Shown: positions 1 through 6,586 of the stretch, one piece after another
Layout: the number at the start of each line of letters is the position of its first letter
How positions within the stretch are numbered: the stretch's first letter is position 1
Source of the DNA: UBA1189 sp045647345
GTDB taxonomy: Bacteria; Bacteroidota; Bacteroidia; Bacteroidales; Bacteroidaceae
DNA length: 40,349 nt
Reading direction: 5' to 3'
Assembly: GCA_045647345.1 (NCBI GenBank)
Contig: JAZRMG010000098.1
Span: forward strand, 1 to 40,349
Position numbers and translations under genes: made by a program
The notes under the pieces: model-generated
What the model saw: the letters and a program-made list of their open reading frames with translations, nothing else
Database searches by the model: none
What the model was told of the DNA's origin: nothing

Positions 1-91
1 TGGGCGTGGATTATTTGTGCTTATCTGTGACAATGGTTACTTGGCGGTACCTCGGCTGAAGATAAGTCTTTAGCAAATAATTCCGCCCTTT

Positions 92-325
92 ATGATACAC
101 ATTGGCCAACTCATCAAGACAGAACTCGAGCGACAGGAACGTACCCCCACCTGGCTTGCAAGGAAAATTAATTGCGACCGCACCAACATCTATCGCATTT
201 TTGAGCGTGAAAGCATAGACACAGCACTGCTCTCGCGTATATCTACAGCTCTTAACCGAAACTTCTTCGAGGAACTTTCGCAGCTGCAAGTTAGCACTTG
301 TGACAAATCCGCAACTCTCCCGTGA
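92..325 (+). CDS. Small XRE-like helix-turn-helix protein
   Basis: This 77-residue protein is almost entirely one helix-turn-helix domain. Residues about 5-55 read as five short helices, with the turn and recognition helix around TWLARKINCDRTNIYRIF. Small HTH proteins of this kind are common in Bacteroidales accessory regions and usually act as DNA-binding regulators; the target here is unknown. It is the first gene of the AT-rich left part of the window and points the same way as the next genes, so local control of them is possible but unproven. Its stop codon lies inside a short perfect inverted repeat (321-337). The ATG at 92 is the only good start. The fold call is fairly secure; the role is inference. 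Confidence 0.75.
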   Translation: MIHIGQLIKTELERQERTPTWLARKINCDRTNIYRIFERESIDTALLSRISTALNRNFFEELSQLQVSTCDKSATLP

Positions 326-337
326 TTTTTAATCACG
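321..337. repeat. Perfect 7-bp inverted repeat over the HTH gene stop
   Basis: CGTGATT, a TTT loop, then AATCACG. The stop codon of the HTH gene (323-325) sits in the left arm. It could be a weak transcript-end hairpin, since a short T run forms the loop, or an operator for the HTH protein in front of the next gene. Only the symmetry is seen directly. Confidence 0.4.
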
Positions 338-409
338 CAAAGGATAAAGACAGGTTTGGCACTTTTTGCTTACTTTGCAAGTCAATACATCTATTTTAAT
401 ATAATTTTC

Positions 410-1012
410 ATGATTCTAACAATTATTTCATTTATAGCAGCAATTGCTACTATCATCCATGTTTGGAAGACTCGTTCATTCTCTACTGGCATATGTGTTG
501 CTATTTCAATCGGCCTCCTACTTTTTGGCTGGATTGGATTATTTATTTATTGGATATACATTCTACAAGGAAGAAAAGTATCACCAACAGAGGCCGCAAT
601 AGCGGAGATTGAACAAGATGAAACCCAATATACAGGTAATGATCTTGCAAAAAAATTACATTCCCATATAGTAGCAGCCCTTTTATGTGAAGATTTCAGT
701 CAGGATGACAGATGTGTCGTTTTAGAAGTTCTTTACGTAAAGGTTAAGAAGTTCTATGAGGGAGACAATTCTAAAGCTTGTGCGATGTTCCTGAATGCCT
801 ATAAGGTTGCAACCAAAGGGTTGGAAGAAATGATGCCAGGTTGCACTTTGGGATTTATTGACATTAATGAAGACCTAGAGAAAAACGCACTTAAACCATT
901 AAACGAATATTTAGGTACTATTCTGAGTTTAGTAGGATTGATTCATTCAGAAGAAGGGAAATTTCATTTTAATCCTGCTGATTTAGAGAAGTATACACTC
1001 CCAACGTTTTAA
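410..1012 (+). CDS. Membrane protein with two N-terminal helices, unknown function
   Basis: I do not recognise this 200-residue protein. Two hydrophobic stretches (about residues 1-18 and 28-52, the second containing LLLFGWIGLFIYWIYIL) form an N-terminal membrane hairpin. A soluble, mostly helical domain of about 130 residues follows and should face the cytoplasm. The ATG at 410 was chosen over a TTG at 356 because Bacteroidales strongly prefer ATG and the bases before 410 are AT-rich; starting at 356 would add 18 residues. It lies 25 bases before the SH3-domain gene on the same strand and may be co-transcribed with it. No catalytic motif is visible. Confidence 0.7.
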   Translation: MILTIISFIAAIATIIHVWKTRSFSTGICVAISIGLLLFGWIGLFIYWIYILQGRKVSPTEAAIAEIEQDETQYTGNDLAKKLHSHIVAALLCEDFSQDDRCVVLEVLYVKVKKFYEGDNSKACAMFLNAYKVATKGLEEMMPGCTLGFIDINEDLEKNALKPLNEYLGTILSLVGLIHSEEGKFHFNPADLEKYTLPTF

Positions 1013-1037
1013 CACTTCCTTTTAGGTCTAATTAATC

Positions 1038-1706
1038 ATGAAGCGGCTTTTAACTCTCTTATTATTATTCATTCCTGCATTCACTCTGTTTGCAACGGAC
1101 TATTATTATGTCAAAGCAGATGTACTGAATGTACGTAGTCAACCATCTAAAAGTGGCAGTATAGTTGGCGTCGTAAAAAAAGGCAATATTGTTACAACAG
1201 AATCTGAAGCATATAATGGTTGGATCAAAATATCAACATCAACGATTACAGGATATGTTAGTACAGACTATTTAAGGTTCAGTCATTCAAAAAACAATAG
1301 TGTACCAGTAAAGGAAAAGAAAGCATCTTCAAGTCCCATAAGATTGGGATTTTGGGGATGGACTATAGTTCTAGTTATCATTTCTTTAATCTGTCGAGGC
1401 TTAAGGTCTATATTTGAGGCTGTAGATTGGATTGCATATTTGCTTCCATGGGCGGCATTTATTATCGTATGGATATCTGAAGGCTTCTGGGCGGGACTTC
1501 TATATGGCATTATTGGATGCATAGCTATATCATTACTCTTTGGCATAGGAGGAGGTACCCAGATTCGTAAATTTGGACGTAGATATACATTAACTTGTGA
1601 CAAATGTGGATATGAGCATCTTAAAATAACAGAAGAAACAGACCTTGGTGTGGTTACACGCTGTAGAAGGTGTGGGCAAGTTTGTTACCATATGCTAAAT
1701 CATTAA
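1038..1706 (+). CDS. Secreted SH3b-domain membrane protein with C-terminal zinc ribbon
   Basis: 222 residues with an unusual layout. Residues 1-20 are a signal peptide ending near LFAT. Residues 22-80 form a bacterial SH3 (SH3b) domain with the typical ADVLNVRSQPSKSGSIVG opening. Two or three membrane helices lie at about 105-120, 131-148 and 152-172. The C-terminus carries a zinc-ribbon-like set of cysteines (C187, C190, C209, C212, with C216 and H218 nearby). SH3b domains often bind cell-wall or peptide ligands, so the N-terminal domain is probably outside the inner membrane. The zinc ribbon may lie on either side, depending on the number of helices. The role is unknown. Confidence 0.72.
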   Translation: MKRLLTLLLLFIPAFTLFATDYYYVKADVLNVRSQPSKSGSIVGVVKKGNIVTTESEAYNGWIKISTSTITGYVSTDYLRFSHSKNNSVPVKEKKASSSPIRLGFWGWTIVLVIISLICRGLRSIFEAVDWIAYLLPWAAFIIVWISEGFWAGLLYGIIGCIAISLLFGIGGGTQIRKFGRRYTLTCDKCGYEHLKITEETDLGVVTRCRRCGQVCYHMLNH

Positions 1707-1774
1707 CTCCAGATTGTTGATGTTGGAAGTTTTATAAGAAATAGACGTTTTTAACGACAATAACAGGTTACAAT

Positions 1775-2233
1775 ATGATACAAACACAATATGATGCTAA
1801 GCGTCTTATAGCAGAGATGCATAATAGTATTCTGAAAAGTTTAGAAGAAAAGGATACGGAAATAAGACGTCAAGCCATCAACATGTTGAGGGATTTGTTT
1901 GAGGAAAAGAATTATAGTATCACATATGAGTTTTCAGATGAAATTGGATTTGAGGCAACGCAATTACTCCCTAGTGATTGGTCAAGTACCGGCAAACGCC
2001 ACCATGAGATAACAAGGATAATGACTTTTTTCTGGCTGTATGGAGATGACTATGAAGGAGATACTGAAGGAGATACTATTACAGCTCATATCATACGAAG
2101 GGAGACTTATCACACACATGATGGATATTACCATGAGCACAGAAGTTTCTTTATTGATTGGAATGTGAATTTACAGAAATGGACACACATCAATAGAAGT
2201 AGTAATAAAAGCAGTTTTACCCCAAGAGGTTAA
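1775..2233 (+). CDS. Hypothetical protein, 152 residues
   Basis: A soluble, acidic protein that I do not recognise. The N-terminal third is a long amphipathic helix (about residues 5-48). The remainder looks like mixed strands and is rich in His, Tyr and acidic residues, with a GD-YEGDTEGDT stretch near residue 92 and a THDGYYHEHRSFFIDW stretch near residue 115. There is no signal peptide or membrane segment. It follows the SH3b gene by 68 bases on the same strand. Base composition matches the neighbouring accessory genes. The even reading frame and clear ATG support a real gene; no function is proposed. Confidence 0.6.
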   Translation: MIQTQYDAKRLIAEMHNSILKSLEEKDTEIRRQAINMLRDLFEEKNYSITYEFSDEIGFEATQLLPSDWSSTGKRHHEITRIMTFFWLYGDDYEGDTEGDTITAHIIRRETYHTHDGYYHEHRSFFIDWNVNLQKWTHINRSSNKSSFTPRG

Positions 2234-2566
2234 AATGGATAGTACATGTAACACTAACATCGAAATGAAAGCAAAATAAACTACTCATAAATTTACGCTT
2301 ATAGGACATGAAAAAGTTTTTGACTTGGGGCATCATTGGGGTTTCTTGTATTGATCGTTGGCATGGCTTTACTAACGTTCATGTTATTAGCCTGAATGTT
2401 TTGTGTAAAACTCTGATTTTATCGGCATCTCCTTATTGATGTTCTCGATGGTGTAAATTCAATCTTGACTTTAGCCCCAATTATTTATGCTGGGACTTCT
2501 AAAGGGAATAGGCGGAATCCGAAAAGCCATAATAGAGTAGGAATTAACTATTTAATTTTCAGAATT
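2234..2566. other. Spacer before the putative peptide gene
   Basis: No convincing gene fills this 333-base stretch. It contains the short broken-looking reading frame at 2308-2436. I could not find a clean TAnnTTTG promoter for the peptide gene. A weak TAATTTTC at 2553-2560 lies too close to the ATG at 2567 unless the message is nearly leaderless. A TTGACT ... TATGCT pair near 2465-2491 is another weak candidate. Confidence 0.4.
2308..2436 (+). pseudogene. Possible frameshifted remnant of a small exported protein
   Basis: An ATG at 2308 opens MKKFLTWGIIGVSC, which resembles the start of a signal or lipoprotein peptide, and this frame runs on for 42 residues without clear character. One base away, the frame from 2351 to 2395 reads LIVGMALLTFMLLA and stop, which would continue the hydrophobic segment. 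The pattern fits a small membrane peptide split by a single-base frameshift, but so short a sequence could be chance. Confidence 0.2.
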
Positions 2567-2671
2567 ATGTTGACAGATGTTTTTACAGTAAATGAAAACG
2601 TATGCAATTGCACTTCTGGTTGCTGTGATGTATTCGGTTACGGATGCTCATGCGCATGCAACAACAGCTAA
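2567..2671 (+). CDS. Putative RiPP precursor peptide, seven cysteines
   Basis: A 34-residue reading frame with a short acidic, cysteine-free leader (residues 1-12, MLTDVFTVNENV) and a 22-residue tail holding seven cysteines at 13, 15, 19, 20, 27, 29 and 31. The tail segments are CNCTSGCC and GYGCSCAC. Its stop is followed 9 bases later by a hairpin, then by a membrane protein gene and tandem SPASM radical SAM enzymes. That is the order expected for a RiPP precursor and its maturation genes. Radical SAM/SPASM enzymes are known to install thioether and carbon cross-links in Cys-rich peptides. The frame overlaps a signal-peptide-like reading in another frame (2592-2735), so the assignment is not certain. 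The frame also extends upstream to 2465, but residues before M2567 look non-coding. Confidence 0.5.
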   Translation: MLTDVFTVNENVCNCTSGCCDVFGYGCSCACNNS

Positions 2672-2680
2672 AACGTTTAT

Positions 2681-2706
2681 GGGTGGAGTCCATTTGGCTT
2701 CCACCC
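2681..2706 (+). terminator. Hairpin after the putative precursor gene (attenuator)
   Basis: GGGTGGAG at 2681-2688 pairs with TTCCACCC at 2699-2706 (seven Watson-Crick pairs plus one G-T) around a 10-base loop. No strong T run follows, so full termination is unlikely. Leaky hairpins between a precursor gene and its enzyme genes are common in RiPP operons and would keep precursor message in excess. Confidence 0.4.
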
Positions 2707-2735
2707 TAATTTCATGTTCTATCAAAATAATAATA

Positions 2736-3746
2736 ATGTTCCAGATAATAAAACGTATAATCATTCAAGTGCTACATTTTAGCAGATATGCGAATTGGGT
2801 ATTCGCTGTGTTGACTTTGCTATGCATTTTCCTTTTTCTCGCTTTTTTCTTTGAAGCTTGGCCAACTACGGCATTTCTTGGCGAGGTGTTTTCTTCTTTA
2901 TCGGGCGCTGCTATTGTTGCAATTATCACGCTCTTACTTTTGGATGGACAGACAAAATCGGAAAATGAGATACAACAGAATTCTGCTATTTTCAAGAAGA
3001 AACTGGAAATGTATCAAGAGTTTCTGAAATCATTGAATATAGTTGTGGTTAATAGGACCTTGACTGATGAAGACAAGATTAATCTACAGTTTCAGGTTGC
3101 ATACATATCAATTCATACTGAATCAAAGCGTCTGAGAACTATCAGTGAACAGGTAAATTCCATTATCTGTAAACTTGAGTTGGATAATCCCATCAGTAAC
3201 AATATCTATAATGAGTTATACAGGTTGTCACTGGAATTTCATAATGAACTTTATTGCGACAAATGGAATGCAGGCAACGTTGATTTGCAATCAGCAATAC
3301 AGAATTTTTCTTGTCTTGGTATTGCCGAGAATAATAAAGAGACTTATAAGAGACTACTTTGGTTGCAGGATAGCGTATCGCTGTATCCTGTAAAGAGCCG
3401 CATTATAGATAACAGGTATATGCATATGAAGATTGATATCCTTCCGAAAATAAGAACCAAGTGGCAGCTCACGGCGACGGAGATGAATGTCGTTCTACGG
3501 CTTAATGCCGATTTCTCGGGTTCCATTTACCTTTACAGCGATGAACAGACGAAGGAAGGATTGATGCAAATTCTGGGAAACAAAGAGTTGTGGAGATACA
3601 AAGGCGAGTTGGAATATCAAAATGTGTTGCTTGGGGTGCAGCATGTAAGGAATGCAGCCGTGTTGTGTGACTTCAAAAAGAACTCAACTGAGGACAAGGA
3701 TCTGAAGTGTCTGTATGATACTCTGGGAATGATGTATGCGTTATGA
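2736..3746 (+). CDS. Two-helix membrane protein of the LLLxGQT type
   Basis: 336 residues. Two membrane helices lie close to the N-terminus (about 20-40, WVFAVLTLLCIFLFLAFFFE, and 46-69, ending LLLLDGQT). A charged helix (about 73-105) and a long soluble domain of unknown fold follow. From memory, Bacteroidetes have a family of uncharacterised proteins with this twin-helix start, a GQT turn and a KLxMYQEFL-like helix; that is recollection, not a search. The ATG at 2736 is preferred because the longer reading from 2592 runs through the hairpin and overlaps the Cys-rich peptide. It ends 12 bases before the 37-codon ORF. Placed in the putative RiPP operon it could serve in membrane anchoring, immunity or export, but none of these is shown. 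Confidence 0.65.
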   Translation: MFQIIKRIIIQVLHFSRYANWVFAVLTLLCIFLFLAFFFEAWPTTAFLGEVFSSLSGAAIVAIITLLLLDGQTKSENEIQQNSAIFKKKLEMYQEFLKSLNIVVVNRTLTDEDKINLQFQVAYISIHTESKRLRTISEQVNSIICKLELDNPISNNIYNELYRLSLEFHNELYCDKWNAGNVDLQSAIQNFSCLGIAENNKETYKRLLWLQDSVSLYPVKSRIIDNRYMHMKIDILPKIRTKWQLTATEMNVVLRLNADFSGSIYLYSDEQTKEGLMQILGNKELWRYKGELEYQNVLLGVQHVRNAAVLCDFKKNSTEDKDLKCLYDTLGMMYAL

Positions 3747-3758
3747 TGGAGAGAAGGA

Positions 3759-3872
3759 ATGAAAATTACGCGCAGAAAGATTGGTTCTACGACCAATGAA
3801 CTTCAGGTGCTTCTTTCTTTCCAAAAAACGGATGGAACAATAGGAACAGTAATTGATGAAAATATTATATGA
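3759..3872 (+). CDS. 37-residue ORF translationally coupled to the first radical SAM gene
   Basis: Starts MKITRRKIGSTTNELQVLL and ends TVIDENII. GGAG at 3748-3751 lies seven bases before the ATG, a good ribosome-binding position. The last four bases form ATGA with the start of the radical SAM gene at 3869, so translation is probably coupled. It has a basic N-terminus and a Thr/Gly/Asp/Asn-rich C-terminus, and no cysteine. Possible roles are a second precursor peptide, a leader-binding accessory (though it is far shorter than the roughly 80-residue PqqD-like domain), or simply a coupling ORF. I could not assign it to a family. Confidence 0.4.
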   Translation: MKITRRKIGSTTNELQVLLSFQKTDGTIGTVIDENII

Positions 3873-5218
3873 TGGATACAAAATTTCAGAATCTGAATGC
3901 TAAGGGAATATTTGCGATACCGGTAGGAATGTATTTCGGAAAACCGAAAGATACCTGTTATCTGGTATATTCTCCATTGGCAAATATGTTTTACCTTTCG
4001 CGACCTAATGATGTAGTGAAGTTGGAGGAGGCTATTATGGGAAAGCAATCAACTGATTTGCTTGACAAGTTACTTGACCAATCGGCATTTAAGGAGTTTG
4101 GAAGCAATGAGGTCTCTACCGAGTCGTTCTGCACACTGCATCTCTTGTTGAATGAGAAGTGTAATTTCCATTGTAAGTATTGCTATTCGGCCGAGGGTAG
4201 GTCATCGGCAGAACTTGATATGGAGAAGATAAAGACAATGCTTGGATATTTCCTTTCATCGGAGAGAGGGGCTGTGAAGGATAGGACTATCATGTTTATG
4301 GGTGGCGGTGAACCTGTGCTGTCATGGAAATTGCTCGAAGAGGCTACATTATATGCCAAGGAACTGGCCAGAGAACAAGAGATTAATCTGCATTTTTCTT
4401 TGACGACAAATGGTTCCATTATGACAGATAAAATGCTCGATTTTATGAAAGAGCATAATTTTACTGTGCAGGTTTCCTTTGAGATATTACCTGAGATACA
4501 GAATGCACAGCGTGGGTCATACGATGCGGTGGCTGCCAATCTAGTACGCTTGACCGAAAAGGGCATAAACAACTATGTACGTTCTACCATTACCGAACTC
4601 AATGTGGAGAGAATCCCTGAGATGGTAGAATATTGCCATGTCCATTTCCCGCTTGTCAAGAAGATGAGCTGTCAGCAAGTTGTTGACCCATCATACTTCA
4701 CGACAAAGGAGAAGGTGAACGATTTCTTCGACAAGTACTTTGTTTCATACCGTGCGACAGAGAAGATGGCAAAAGGGTATGGAATTGCATTGCGCTCGTC
4801 ATCGTCACACCTGCTGAACTATTCAAAGAGGGAGAGATTCTGTTACAATCTGTTGTGTCTGACACCTTATGGAACACTTACGATGTGCCCGGATGTTTCT
4901 TCTCCAAATGAGCGTGATTATGATAGTTCTGTTATAGGTAGACTGGAGGAGAATCGCGTTGAATTTGACCAGGCAGCATTTACACATCTTTCGAATGGAA
5001 GTATCCACACTATCGAAAAGTGCCGTACCTGTTATGCAAGATGGAATTGTGGTAGCGGTTGCCCCAGCAGTCGTCGTGTGTACAATACTGAAATCTTTGA
5101 TGCCATTTGCAACCATTATCGCAAGATGCTGCTCCATAGTCTTGTCGTTGCATTGGCCCAAAAGCATGCAAAAGCAACGGGTCGGGATTTCTATGAGGAC
5201 ATAAAATCTAAATTATAA
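3869..5218 (+). CDS. Radical SAM/SPASM peptide maturase A
   Basis: 449 residues. An N-terminal region of about 85 residues includes YLVYSPLANMFYLS, a pattern I associate with RiPP maturases of the CcpM/Clo7bot type. The radical SAM core follows, with the cluster motif C98-x3-C102-x2-C105 (CNFHCKYC) and GGGEP at 145-149. The C-terminal SPASM domain shows C325-x9-G335-x4-C340, then C385-x2-C388-x5-C394-x3-C398 and C414, the set needed for two auxiliary iron-sulfur clusters. Such enzymes cleave S-adenosylmethionine and abstract hydrogen from peptide side chains to form thioether or C-C cross-links. The likely substrate is the Cys-rich peptide at 2567. It is followed after 3 bases by a paralogue. 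Confidence 0.9.
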   Translation: MMDTKFQNLNAKGIFAIPVGMYFGKPKDTCYLVYSPLANMFYLSRPNDVVKLEEAIMGKQSTDLLDKLLDQSAFKEFGSNEVSTESFCTLHLLLNEKCNFHCKYCYSAEGRSSAELDMEKIKTMLGYFLSSERGAVKDRTIMFMGGGEPVLSWKLLEEATLYAKELAREQEINLHFSLTTNGSIMTDKMLDFMKEHNFTVQVSFEILPEIQNAQRGSYDAVAANLVRLTEKGINNYVRSTITELNVERIPEMVEYCHVHFPLVKKMSCQQVVDPSYFTTKEKVNDFFDKYFVSYRATEKMAKGYGIALRSSSSHLLNYSKRERFCYNLLCLTPYGTLTMCPDVSSPNERDYDSSVIGRLEENRVEFDQAAFTHLSNGSIHTIEKCRTCYARWNCGSGCPSSRRVYNTEIFDAICNHYRKMLLHSLVVALAQKHAKATGRDFYEDIKSKL

Positions 5219-5221
5219 GTC

Positions 5222-6586
5222 ATGAGTCATCAAGTAACAATAGATAAGGATGTGTATGCCATTCCGGCAGGTGATATGTGGGGTATCGATGCAGACAGAC
5301 TCTACATTTTGTATTCTCCTTTGAATGGTCGTATTTCGTTGGCATCGCAAGATACAGTCACTGCACTACAGGCATGTGCATCGGGCGAGAAGCAGGATAA
5401 GGAAATGCATGATACGATTAGCGCTTTTCAGGCCAAGGGCAGCGTACCTGTACATTATTTACCCGATACTCCACACGACCTGTATCAGATAGACATTCTG
5501 GCGAACTACACATGTAATTTCAAGTGTATATATTGCTATTCGGCGGCAGGCCGTTCTAAAAAGCAGATAGAGTTTGAGAAAATCAAGGCAGTCATTGACT
5601 ATCTGTTTTGCAGCGGAAAAGAGCAGAAAAATCCATATATAATCAATTTCAGTGGTGGTGGTGAGCCGCTACTCAGTTTCGAACTCATCAAACAGACCGT
5701 AAATTACATTGAACTGGTAAACAAGGACAAGAAATATATATATAATATTGGACTTGTGACCAATGGAAGCCTTATAACACCTGAAATAATTGATTTCTTT
5801 CAGGAGCACAGGGTCGACATGGCTGTTTCGTTCGAGATTCTTGAGAGGTTGCAGAACAAGGAGAGAGGTTCATATGACAAGGTCTCGTCGAACATTGACA
5901 TGATGCTTGAGCGTGGTTTCCCTTTTGGCATAAGAACGACTTTTACACCCGAGAGTGTGTCGTGTATGTGCGAGATGATAGATGAACTTGCTGCACGTTT
6001 CTCTAAATTGAAAAAGATTGTGTATGATACAGTGCTTGCACCATCGCTTTTTGATTCGCCCGAGGATTTGAGAAAGTATTACGAGACTTTTCTTGATGAA
6101 TACTGGAAGGCAAAACAGAGAGGAGCCGAGTTGGGCATTACTGTAGAGAGTATTGCCGTGGAGATGCTTTCTATGGTCAGGGACAGGACATGTGAGGGTA
6201 AGATTGTGCTCACACCCATGGGTACGATATCAAGTTGTGCCAGGGTCTCTTCACCACTTGAAGACAAATATGAAGAGTACATATATGGCGAAGTGAAGGA
6301 TGGTGTGCTCGATTTTGACCAGCAGAGGTTTGCAAATATAATATCGCAAAACAATATATATACGCAGCCAATGTGTGAACACTGTTTTGCACGTTGGAAC
6401 TGTGGCGGTGGTTGCAGATTGTTCCACAACTCGTTCAACCAGGATTACGAAGCTGTGAGATGCGATTTTGTGCGCAAGGCGTTAAAAAGGCAGTTGCTGA
6501 AGGTCCTGTCAGACAATTACCGGAAGTCATCGGGTATAGATTTGAAGGAATTCATTTTTGATAAATTGAGCAAGAATGAAATCTGA
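5222..6586 (+). CDS. Radical SAM/SPASM peptide maturase B
   Basis: 454 residues, a clear paralogue of the preceding gene. The radical SAM cysteines fall at exactly the same residues (98, 102, 105; CNFKCIYC), as do GGGEP (145-149) and SFEIL (203-207). The SPASM domain has C324-x9-G334-x4-C339, C385-x2-C388-x5-C394-x3-C398 and C414. The N-terminal region carries LYILYSPLNGRISLAS, matching the same block in maturase A. Having two complete enzymes suggests either two different cross-link types or sites, or a partner pair; neither looks decayed. It starts 3 bases after the first gene and its last 11 bases overlap the B12-type enzyme gene, which implies one operon and coupled translation. Confidence 0.9.
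   Translation: MSHQVTIDKDVYAIPAGDMWGIDADRLYILYSPLNGRISLASQDTVTALQACASGEKQDKEMHDTISAFQAKGSVPVHYLPDTPHDLYQIDILANYTCNFKCIYCYSAAGRSKKQIEFEKIKAVIDYLFCSGKEQKNPYIINFSGGGEPLLSFELIKQTVNYIELVNKDKKYIYNIGLVTNGSLITPEIIDFFQEHRVDMAVSFEILERLQNKERGSYDKVSSNIDMMLERGFPFGIRTTFTPESVSCMCEMIDELAARFSKLKKIVYDTVLAPSLFDSPEDLRKYYETFLDEYWKAKQRGAELGITVESIAVEMLSMVRDRTCEGKIVLTPMGTISSCARVSSPLEDKYEEYIYGEVKDGVLDFDQQRFANIISQNNIYTQPMCEHCFARWNCGGGCRLFHNSFNQDYEAVRCDFVRKALKRQLLKVLSDNYRKSSGIDLKEFIFDKLSKNEI

Noticed and set aside
2465..2566. Upstream extension of the Cys-rich ORF
   Set aside because: Residues before M2567 look like translated spacer and the start is not ATG.
2592..2735. N-terminal extension of the membrane protein, reading like a signal peptide
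   Set aside because: It overlaps the Cys-rich ORF, runs through a stable hairpin, and the twin-helix protein starts naturally at 2736. It remains the main competing interpretation.
3743..3799. 18-codon ORF overlapping the membrane gene stop by ATGA
   Set aside because: Very short and overlaps the better-supported 37-codon ORF; kept only as a note because it contains W, Y and F.
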